Assembly (NCBI RefSeq): GCF_000145255.1
Contig: NC_014394.1
Span: forward strand, 1,364,001-1,428,000
DNA: 64,000 nucleotides
Origin: Gallionella capsiferriformans ES-2
Lineage (GTDB): Bacteria > Pseudomonadota > Gammaproteobacteria > Burkholderiales > Gallionellaceae
Direction of reading: 5' to 3'
The notes below the pieces were generated by a model. It saw only the letters and a program-made list of their open reading frames with translations, ran no database searches and was not told where the DNA came from. Below are positions 44,145 through 51,612 of this stretch, one piece after another (position 1 is the stretch's first letter; each line of letters begins with the position of its first letter). Position numbers and translations under genes: made by a program.

Positions 44145-44832
44145 GACGGCAGGCAATCAGGTAATTGACGCTGGTATCCGTCCCCAGTGAATATATCTTC
44201 GAGAACGGGTTATAGCTCATGCCGGACAAATCAGACACTGTCAGGTTAGCATTGCGGCATGATTGTGCAAGCTCGGAGGGTTTCAGGAACTTTGCGTAGT
44301 CATGGGTGCCGCGCGGCAGCATGTTAAGCACATATTCCGCGCCCAAAATTGCCAACAGATAGGATTTTGGATTGCGATTGAGCGTCGAGAAAAATACCCA
44401 TCCCCCCGGTTTGACGAGTTTCGCACAGGAAGCGATCACGCTGTCCGGATCGGGCACATGTTCGAGCATCTCCATGCAGGTGACGATATCGAAGGTGTCG
44501 GGGCATTCGGCAGCCATGTCTTCAACGGCAATTTTACGGTAGGTGACCTGGCGTCCGCTCTCCAGCAGATGCAGTTTGGCAACTTGCAAGGCTTTATCGG
44601 ACAGGTCGATGCCGGTCACGTTTGCATTTAAGGCTGCCATGCTCTCGGACAAAATTCCGCCGCCGCAACCGACATCCAGTACGGATTTTCCGGCAAGACT
44701 TGCATGTCTGTTGATGTAGTTCAGACGCAGCGGATTGATTTCGTGCAGGGGTTTGAATTCGCTCAATGGATCCCACCATTTGTGGGCTACTTGGGAGAAT
44801 TTTTCGATTTCTACAGGATCAGCGTTGCTCAT
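44137..44832 (-). CDS. ubiG: Ubiquinone biosynthesis O-methyltransferase
   Basis: UbiG performs both O-methylations in ubiquinone synthesis. The 231-residue protein begins [20 protein letters not shown] and has the SAM motif [16 protein letters not shown], then [26 protein letters not shown] and [19 protein letters not shown], which is specific to UbiG. Start ATG 44832 and overlap with gph support a two-gene unit. Confidence 0.96.
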   Translation of the reverse strand: MSNADPVEIEKFSQVAHKWWDPLSEFKPLHEINPLRLNYINRHASLAGKSVLDVGCGGGILSESMAALNANVTGIDLSDKALQVAKLHLLESGRQVTYRKIAVEDMAAECPDTFDIVTCMEMLEHVPDPDSVIASCAKLVKPGGWVFFSTLNRNPKSYLLAILGAEYVLNMLPRGTHDYAKFLKPSELAQSCRNANLTVSDLSGMSYNPFSKIYSLGTDTSVNYLIACRRD

Positions 44833-45007
44833 GGCGAGTGTGTATTTGATGGCTAGTGCGAGACTCTAGCAAAACTTCCACCAACCGCCAAATTATCCTG
44901 CGTAGACATTTCGGTTCATCGCCTTGAAACAGACTATTCAGTCAATAAAAAAGGGCATACGATATGCGCCTGCGTGCAATTTCTGCTTTATCTTAGGGAG
45001 TGCGGTC

Positions 45008-46324
45008 ATGAAATTTATTTTTTTGATACTTGCCATATTTGTCAGTAGCGCCCCAGCAGAAGAAATCCGAATGGTCAAACCCGAGGAGGTCGGCTTGTCA
45101 TCGGCGCGCCTAGGTAATATCAGCAGTATGATACAGGGCGAAATTGACCAGAATAAAATGGCAGGCGCGGTGGTGTTGGTCGCGCGGCACGGAAAAATTG
45201 CCTATTTCGAAACCTTTGGTCGCGCCGATACGGACAGGCCGATGCAGCGGGACACGATGTTCCGCATCTGCTCGATGACCAAGCCGGTGGTCACGTTGGC
45301 CGTGCTTCAGTTGTACGAAGAGGGCAAGTTGCTCTTGTCCGATCCTGTTGCCAAATATATCCCCGAATTTTCCCACACCAAAGTGATCGAAATGCTGCCC
45401 GAAGGCGCTAATCCTGCCTTCAGGCTGGTTCCTGCCAAACGGGATATTACGATCAAGGATCTGCTCACGCACACAGCAGGGATGCCTTATCCTTTTGCAT
45501 CCGAGTGGTATCCGCAAGACCGCTTGCTGCATCAGATGCATGTCATGTACGAGGAGGCCGGAATTAGCAGCGGCATGTATGAAACGGAGGGCACGATAGG
45601 GGATATGGTCAAACGACTGGCCCGTCTGCCGATCGCCAGTCAGCCGGGGGATGCATTCATCTATGGCATGGCCGCAGACGTGCAAGGGTATCTGGTCGAG
45701 GTTGTTTCAGGACAGAAGCTCGATGATTACATCAGCACCCATATATTCGCGCCGTTAAAAATGAATGACTCCTATTTCTTCGTGCCTGAGAGTAAGCAGG
45801 GTAGGCTTTCAGCGGTCTGGAAGAGCGACTGGCACGGTCAGCTCGACAAGGTCACGCCCGGCCCGCACAGGGAAGGTGATTATGTGTATTCGCCGACCTT
45901 TCAGACACAGGGGCCTAAGACTTTTCTCTCAGGCGGGGTTGGCATAGTCACGACCCCTTACGACTATTTTCGCTTTGCCCAGATGTTGCTGAACAAGGGG
46001 ACGCTGGACGGTGTACGGCTGATCAGCCGCAAAAGCGTTGAACTGATGACCAGTAATCAAATCGGCAAACTTTCAGAAACGACCCTGCATGACGAAGGAT
46101 GGAAATTCGGTTTAGGGCTCGGGATACAAGTTGATCGTGAGCACAATGTGGATGCGGGTGATGCCGGTACTTTCGAATGGGCGGGCCTTTACTCGACGCG
46201 ATTTAGCGTCAACCCTAAAGAGGAGAAAATCACGATATTTTTATCGCAAACGCATCCATTTCATCATCATTTCGACTTATGGGATAAGCTGCTGGTCATG
46301 TCAAGTGCCAGCATTGCAGACTGA
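45008..46324 (+). CDS. Serine hydrolase, class C beta-lactamase/esterase fold
   Basis: A 438-residue exported protein. The signal peptide is KFIFLILAIFVSSAPA; the catalytic S-x-x-K is SMTK in FRICSMTKPVVTLAVLQL, the conserved LLTHTAGMPY follows, and a Tyr motif is seen in FIYGMAADV. This is the pattern of EstB-like esterases, DD-peptidase-like enzymes and class C beta-lactamases; a resistance role is not implied. ATG 45008 is preceded by AGGGAG; an in-frame start at 44924 would bury the signal peptide. It is not obviously part of an operon with its neighbours. Confidence 0.88.
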   Translation: MKFIFLILAIFVSSAPAEEIRMVKPEEVGLSSARLGNISSMIQGEIDQNKMAGAVVLVARHGKIAYFETFGRADTDRPMQRDTMFRICSMTKPVVTLAVLQLYEEGKLLLSDPVAKYIPEFSHTKVIEMLPEGANPAFRLVPAKRDITIKDLLTHTAGMPYPFASEWYPQDRLLHQMHVMYEEAGISSGMYETEGTIGDMVKRLARLPIASQPGDAFIYGMAADVQGYLVEVVSGQKLDDYISTHIFAPLKMNDSYFFVPESKQGRLSAVWKSDWHGQLDKVTPGPHREGDYVYSPTFQTQGPKTFLSGGVGIVTTPYDYFRFAQMLLNKGTLDGVRLISRKSVELMTSNQIGKLSETTLHDEGWKFGLGLGIQVDREHNVDAGDAGTFEWAGLYSTRFSVNPKEEKITIFLSQTHPFHHHFDLWDKLLVMSSASIAD

Positions 46325-46336
46325 TCGGAGTTCATC

Positions 46337-46900
46337 ATGAAAAAAAATAGTGATTATTTATTTTTCCCTTGTATACGGCAATTTTTAGTCATTTTTCTGT
46401 TGAGCTGTTCATTTTCGGCTTATGCCACCGCACCGCGCATTACCGCGCAATTGTTTGGCGAGGAAAGACAGTCTGATATTGTCAGCTATCAGCCGGCAGG
46501 GGCTCACGCGGATAATCTTCTGGTGCTGGAAATTGTAAATGAGGCTTTTAAGGCCGTGGGAAAATCGCCTGTGGTGGATGTACTTCCTTCTAAGCAACTT
46601 GCCGTGTATACATTTTTTAACAATGATGTCGCGGGGCTAATCGGCAATCAGGATGATTTGGCCGGCAAGGTGAAGAAACAGTATCGCATGGTGACCTTCT
46701 ATTTGGCTGGGGTCGATGAGCAGCCCGTTGCACTGATATTTAGCAATCAGCGGGGTTTAGCGTTGCATAAAGCCTTCGTGAACGGAATGCAGAAAATTAT
46801 CAGCAGTGGTAAATACCAGCAGCTCTTTGAAAAATATCATGACAAGCTGCCAGCTGGCTTTATCCTGCGCTTGAAACGACAGAATCCGGGCTGGAAATGA
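46337..46900 (+). CDS. Short periplasmic solute-binding-like protein
   Basis: A 187-residue exported protein (signal FLVIFLLSCSFSAYA). RITAQLFGEERQSDI, EIVNEAFKAVGKSPVVDVLP and a C-terminal NGMQKIISSGKYQQLFEKYHD match the extracellular solute-binding family 3, but it is about 60 residues shorter than usual; the central lobe appears reduced. It may be a sensor accessory rather than a transporter subunit. Its stop overlaps the next gene (ATGA). Confidence 0.65.
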   Translation: MKKNSDYLFFPCIRQFLVIFLLSCSFSAYATAPRITAQLFGEERQSDIVSYQPAGAHADNLLVLEIVNEAFKAVGKSPVVDVLPSKQLAVYTFFNNDVAGLIGNQDDLAGKVKKQYRMVTFYLAGVDEQPVALIFSNQRGLALHKAFVNGMQKIISSGKYQQLFEKYHDKLPAGFILRLKRQNPGWK

Positions 46901-47706
46901 GAACTTGCACCCTGATTCGATGCGCTTTGATCTGGGGAGTATCGTTGTGGGTACTGCCATCTTATGCGGAACAGATTGTCTTTCAGTCAACGGATACGCC
47001 GCCCTACTGGTCTGCAGAACTGCCAGACAACGGAGTGGGAGGCGCTATTTTGAAGCTCGTGTCCGAAGCGGCGGGTATCTCCTACACCATTGACTATTTG
47101 CCGGTAGCGCGCTATCGCAGGTCGGATGCCCCGTATATTGTGGGTGACCCAGATATTCTGATCAATCAAAAGCGCCGCGCCATCTTTCCCATCGGTGTGT
47201 TTCGCTCGGCTTTTTTTTATTACAAACCCAATCATGATGCAATCGAATATCGTTCTTTGCACGATTTGAAGGGGCACTCGATGGGGGTATTGCGGGGCAC
47301 GCTGGAAGACAAGAGCCGCTTTGCCAAAAATGGCATCAGAGTTGAGGAGAGCGATTCGGTGGAGTCGTTACTCAGAAAGTTAAAACGCGGCAGAATTGAT
47401 TTTTGCATTACGGTAGCGGACACCGGTAGATACACCCTCGAGCAACTGTTTCCTGATGAGCGGGACCATTTTGTGCAACAAATGATACCCGGACTCAATC
47501 GCCCGATTGCCATCATGATAGACCTTGAAACTCGCGATGGCGAGATTATGGCAAAGCGTTACCGGAACGTATTGGAAAAGACACTGCGCAGCCAGAAATA
47601 CCGCGACATACTGGAGCATTTTTATGGCAAAAGTATGATTATGGAATATAACACGGACGACCTGAATCGCTTTGTCCAGTTTTACGCGGGCACTTGGAGT
47701 CAGTGA
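46897..47706 (+). CDS. Periplasmic solute-binding protein, family 3-like
   Basis: A 269-residue exported protein (signal LIWGVSLWVLPSYAEQ). DTPPYWSAELPDNGVGGAIL, LPVARYRR, HDLKGHSMGVLRGTLEDKSRF and LLRKLKRGRIDFCITVADTG fit the amino-acid-binding-protein fold. No transporter permease or ATPase is nearby; instead it is coupled (TGATG) to a hybrid histidine kinase, so a sensory role is likely. The ligand is unknown. Confidence 0.78.
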   Translation: MRTCTLIRCALIWGVSLWVLPSYAEQIVFQSTDTPPYWSAELPDNGVGGAILKLVSEAAGISYTIDYLPVARYRRSDAPYIVGDPDILINQKRRAIFPIGVFRSAFFYYKPNHDAIEYRSLHDLKGHSMGVLRGTLEDKSRFAKNGIRVEESDSVESLLRKLKRGRIDFCITVADTGRYTLEQLFPDERDHFVQQMIPGLNRPIAIMIDLETRDGEIMAKRYRNVLEKTLRSQKYRDILEHFYGKSMIMEYNTDDLNRFVQFYAGTWSQ

Positions 47707-50597
47707 TGAAAAACGATAACCCTGTCGTGAATGAAAAATCGCTTTATCGTGAACTGACGATTTCGCTGGCACTGCTGGTCTCATTGGTCTCTATTGCCGT
47801 CAGTCTGCTTAATTACGCCTATTCCTCTCGTGAAGCCGATGTGATGCTGGCAAGCAAAATATCCGCATATACCGATAATTTACGTGAATCACTGGAGTGG
47901 CCACTTTGGAATGTCGATGATGAACTGATCAGTAAAATTGGCCGAGCTTTTGTGGCCAATGCTGAAATTGCTGAACTTACGATACGCGATGATCAACAGC
48001 GCGTGATTTATCAGCATCGTCATCGGGATGGCCGGCTGATCCTTCGTGAGTTTTCTGTCGAACACGAAGGAAAATACATCGGATCGGTTGAAATTAGTTT
48101 GTCTTTACGCGCTTTTGAAGAAAAAAACCATTGGTTGTTATTGACCAGTTTGGGTACTGCGGCCCTGTTGATCATCAGTTTGCTCGGGGCCATGCGCTGG
48201 ATGCTGGCGCGTTTGCTTAAAAAACCGGTTGATAATCTGGTTGGGGCGATCGCGCAGGTGGTGGAGGGGCGCTATCCGCTTATCGCGCTGGCACAAACTT
48301 ATACGGAGTTTGCGCCGATTATTTCCGGTTTCAAAACGATGTCGGATGCCGTCGCCAGTCGTGAAGCCAGTTTGCGTGCCAGCGAGCAAAAAATGCTCAG
48401 CATACTCGAAGGAGTGGATGCTTATATATACCTGAAAGATACTGAAGGGCATTATTTGTTTGCCAACCGGCCGCTACGCGAGTTGTGGCAGGTAGAGATG
48501 AATGACTTAATCGGGTTTGGCGATGAAAAGTTTTTTAATGCCGAATCGGTTGTCACGCTCAGGCAAACTGACAGCCGTGTTTTAAGAGGGGGGGAAACCT
48601 TACACAGTGAGGAAGTCAATACGATTGCTGCCACAGGTAAGACGGTCTACTATCAGTCGACCAAGTTGCCACTGTATCGTGAAGACGGCAGCATCTACGC
48701 TTTGTGCGGAATATCGGTCGATATTACCGAGCGTAAAAGAATAGAGGAGGCATTGAGAGTCAATGAGGAACGCTTAAAGCTTGCCACCCGTGCGGGCGGA
48801 ATTGGTATCTGGGATTGGGATGTCGCGGCCAACGTGCTGACTTGGGATGACAGCATGTATTTGCTTTACGGCCTTTGTGCCGGGGATTTTGGCGGTGCCT
48901 ATGATGCCTGGCTCAGTACGTTGCATCCTGATGACCGCGCGCTTAGCGATGCGGAAATTCAGGCCGCATTGCGCGGCGAGCGTGAGTTTTCACCTGAATT
49001 TCGCGTGATTCGCCCTGACGGTGAAATCCGGAAAATCAAGGCTTTTGCCAAGGTTTACCGTGATGAGTCGGGAAGTCCTACTCGTATGGTAGGTACCAAT
49101 TTTGATATCACCGACCTCAAACGCATCGAAGAGGAGTTACGTAAATACAAGGATCATCTGGAAGAGGAAGTGCAGTCGCGCACCAGCGAACTGGTACTGG
49201 CACGCAATGCGGCTGAAACCGCCAATCTCGCTAAGAGTGTGTTTTTAGCGAATATGAGCCATGAGTTACGTACGCCGCTGAATGCGGTGCTGGGCTTTTC
49301 CAGCCTTTTACGTAAAGATCCGCTTTTATCGAAGGAGCAGCGCACGAATCTTAATATCATCAACCGCAGCGGAGAATACCTGCTGGCGTTGATCAATGAT
49401 GTACTGGAAATGGCCAAGATTGAGGCGGGATGGGTTCAGTTGGACAGTGCGCCGCTTGATTTGGGTATGCTGGTGCGCGATGTGACCGATATGATGCAGG
49501 TGAGGGCGCAAGAGAAGGGGTTGCAGTTGCTGATTGATCAGTCTTCCGAGTTTCCTCGCTATATAAGGGGCGATGAGGCTCGTCTGCGCCAGATACTGAT
49601 CAATCTGGTGGGCAATGCGGTGAAGTTCACTCAGCAAGGTGGTGTGACGGTGCGCTTTGGTCTAAAGCCCAATACGACACCGGCCCATTTGCTCATTGAA
49701 GTTGAGGACACCGGATCCGGTATTGCGGCTGAAGATCAGGAAAAAATATTTGAACCCTTTGTGCAGGTGGGGGAAGTCGCTATGCAAAAGGGTACCGGCT
49801 TAGGGCTGACTATTACCCGCCAGTTTGTTCAGTTGATGGGCGGATCGGTGACGCTCAACAGCAAGCCGGGCAGCGGATCGCTGTTCAGGGTTGAACTGCC
49901 GATCAATATGGTCAGAGCCCAGGATATGATAGAAGCGAAGAGCACGCTACAAGGCGAAATTATTGGCATCAAACCCGGCCAGCCCGCATACCGGATTCTG
50001 ATTGTGGAGGACCAGCAGGAAAACCAGTTATTGTTGCGTCAATTGATGGAGCGGCTCGGGCTCCCTGTCAAAGTCGCCAGTGATGGCGTAGAGGCACTTG
50101 AATTGTTTAATAGCTGGCATCCTGATCTGATCTGGATGGATCGACGTATGCCGGTGATGGATGGAATTGAGGCCGCCCGGCGCATTCGAGCTTTACCCGG
50201 TGGCGAGGCGACAAAAATTATTGCCGTGACAGCGTCAGCTTTTATGGAACAGCGTACTGAAATGCTGGCAGCGGGAATGAATGATTTTGTTCGCAAGCCC
50301 TATCGTTTCAACGAAATATATGACGCCCTCAGCATGCAATTGGGTTTGCAATACGTGTATGCCGATACGCCCGATGCAAGTGTCAGTGAGGTTGTTTTGA
50401 CCGATGAGATGCTGATGGGTCTGCCGGAGATGTTGCGCAGTGAGTTGAACGATGCGCTGGAAAGTCTGGAGGTTGATCGAATCAATCATGCGATCCTGCA
50501 AGTACCCGACGAGGCATTACGGGAAACCCTCACTGCGCTGGTAGCTAACTTCGATTACCCTGTGATATTAAAGTTGTTGCAAGCGTCTGCTGTGTAA
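47706..50597 (+). CDS. Hybrid sensor histidine kinase with two PAS domains
   Basis: A 963-residue membrane kinase. Order: TM helix (ISLALLVSLVSIAVSLLNYA), periplasmic sensor (about 45-140), TM helix (LGTAALLIISLLGAMRWML), HAMP (about 170-215), PAS (about 225-340), PAS_3 (about 350-470), coiled coil, HisKA with ANMSHELRTPLNA (His near 518), HATPase (IEVEDTGSGIAAEDQ, GTGLGLTITRQ), and a receiver (LIVEDQQENQLLLRQLM, phospho-acceptor in DLIWMDRRMPVMDG near 812). A C-terminal helical segment resembles a phosphotransfer domain but has no obvious histidine. It is a close paralogue of the kinase at 51613 from the coiled coil onward. Start ATG 47706 overlaps the binding-protein stop. Confidence 0.92.
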   Translation: MKNDNPVVNEKSLYRELTISLALLVSLVSIAVSLLNYAYSSREADVMLASKISAYTDNLRESLEWPLWNVDDELISKIGRAFVANAEIAELTIRDDQQRVIYQHRHRDGRLILREFSVEHEGKYIGSVEISLSLRAFEEKNHWLLLTSLGTAALLIISLLGAMRWMLARLLKKPVDNLVGAIAQVVEGRYPLIALAQTYTEFAPIISGFKTMSDAVASREASLRASEQKMLSILEGVDAYIYLKDTEGHYLFANRPLRELWQVEMNDLIGFGDEKFFNAESVVTLRQTDSRVLRGGETLHSEEVNTIAATGKTVYYQSTKLPLYREDGSIYALCGISVDITERKRIEEALRVNEERLKLATRAGGIGIWDWDVAANVLTWDDSMYLLYGLCAGDFGGAYDAWLSTLHPDDRALSDAEIQAALRGEREFSPEFRVIRPDGEIRKIKAFAKVYRDESGSPTRMVGTNFDITDLKRIEEELRKYKDHLEEEVQSRTSELVLARNAAETANLAKSVFLANMSHELRTPLNAVLGFSSLLRKDPLLSKEQRTNLNIINRSGEYLLALINDVLEMAKIEAGWVQLDSAPLDLGMLVRDVTDMMQVRAQEKGLQLLIDQSSEFPRYIRGDEARLRQILINLVGNAVKFTQQGGVTVRFGLKPNTTPAHLLIEVEDTGSGIAAEDQEKIFEPFVQVGEVAMQKGTGLGLTITRQFVQLMGGSVTLNSKPGSGSLFRVELPINMVRAQDMIEAKSTLQGEIIGIKPGQPAYRILIVEDQQENQLLLRQLMERLGLPVKVASDGVEALELFNSWHPDLIWMDRRMPVMDGIEAARRIRALPGGEATKIIAVTASAFMEQRTEMLAAGMNDFVRKPYRFNEIYDALSMQLGLQYVYADTPDASVSEVVLTDEMLMGLPEMLRSELNDALESLEVDRINHAILQVPDEALRETLTALVANFDYPVILKLLQASAV

Positions 50598-50701
50598 GCG
50601 GCCCGTGCAACCTGAGCGGCCGGATTTAAATTAGCAATGAATGTGATGAGCGGCGTGCTGTATCCTAATGATCAATTTTAAGATGGATTGAGAGCGATTT
50701 G

Positions 50702-51610
50702 ATGCCATTGTTAAATAGCAGGCTAGGCCAAATGCTGTGTTTGTTGATGCTGCTGGCCGGTTGTGGTCCGTCTGAGCATAGCAACTATCAGCCGGAACTG
50801 GGTGCGCCGCCGCTGCAGCCTCTGACAGAGTATGTCGTCGGCATTCATCCCTTGCACAATCCTCAGAGACTGATGGAACTCTACGGACCTATCGTTGATT
50901 ATTTGAATAGCAGCATACCGGAGGCCCATTTTAAACTTGAGGCCTCGCGTAATTATGAAGAATTTGAGAAAAAGCTGTATGCCGGACAGTTTGCTTTTGC
51001 CATGCCCAATCCCTATCAAACTATTAAGTCGGTTGAGCATGGTTATCGCATTTTCGGAAAAATGGGCGATGATGCCGATTTTCGCGGCATCATTTTAATT
51101 CGTCGTGACAGCGGTATTAAAGTGGTGAAGGATTTGAAAGGGCGTGCTATCGCCTACCCGGCCGCCACGGCGCTGGCTGCGACCCTGATGCCGCAATATT
51201 ATCTGCATACGCACGGGATTAATGTGAATCATGATATTGAAAATCGTTATGTCGGATCACAGGAATCTTCGATCATGAATGTATTGCGTGGCGATGTGGC
51301 TGCAGGCGCGACCTGGCCTGTTCCCTGGCGTGCCTTCATCGCAGAACATCCCGATTTAGCCATGCAACTTGAGTCAAAATGGGAAACCGGAAGTCTGCCA
51401 AATAATGGCTGGGTTGTGCGCACGGATCTTCCAAAATCGCTGGCCGACAACTTTGCACAGGTGCTTTTCACGCTGCATCAAAGCGAGCAGGGAAGGACAA
51501 TGCTGGCAAAATTACCCATATCAAATTTTGAACCGGCCAGTGACGAAACCTACCGTCCGGTACGTGAATTCTTGAAAAAATTTTCTAGCACGGTCAGACA
51601 GGTCGAGTGA
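50702..51610 (+). CDS. PhnD-like phosphate/phosphonate-binding lipoprotein
   Basis: About 302 residues. The signal peptide ends CLLMLLAGCGPS (lipobox). The PhnD family pattern is clear: YVVGIHPLHNPQRLMELYGPIVDYL, FAMPNPYQTIKSVEHGYRIFGKM, IILIRRDSGIKVVKDLKGRAIAYP and GDVAAGATWPVPWRAF. There is no transporter partner; it lies before, and overlaps, a hybrid histidine kinase, so it probably senses a ligand for that kinase. ATG 50702; TTG 50699 is the codon before. Confidence 0.86.
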   Translation: MPLLNSRLGQMLCLLMLLAGCGPSEHSNYQPELGAPPLQPLTEYVVGIHPLHNPQRLMELYGPIVDYLNSSIPEAHFKLEASRNYEEFEKKLYAGQFAFAMPNPYQTIKSVEHGYRIFGKMGDDADFRGIILIRRDSGIKVVKDLKGRAIAYPAATALAATLMPQYYLHTHGINVNHDIENRYVGSQESSIMNVLRGDVAAGATWPVPWRAFIAEHPDLAMQLESKWETGSLPNNGWVVRTDLPKSLADNFAQVLFTLHQSEQGRTMLAKLPISNFEPASDETYRPVREFLKKFSSTVRQVE

Positions 51611-51612
51611 AT

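Noticed and set aside
45008..46324. Beta-lactamase as an antibiotic resistance gene
   Set aside because: SxxK and HTAG motifs are shared by many esterases and peptidase-like proteins; nothing points to resistance.
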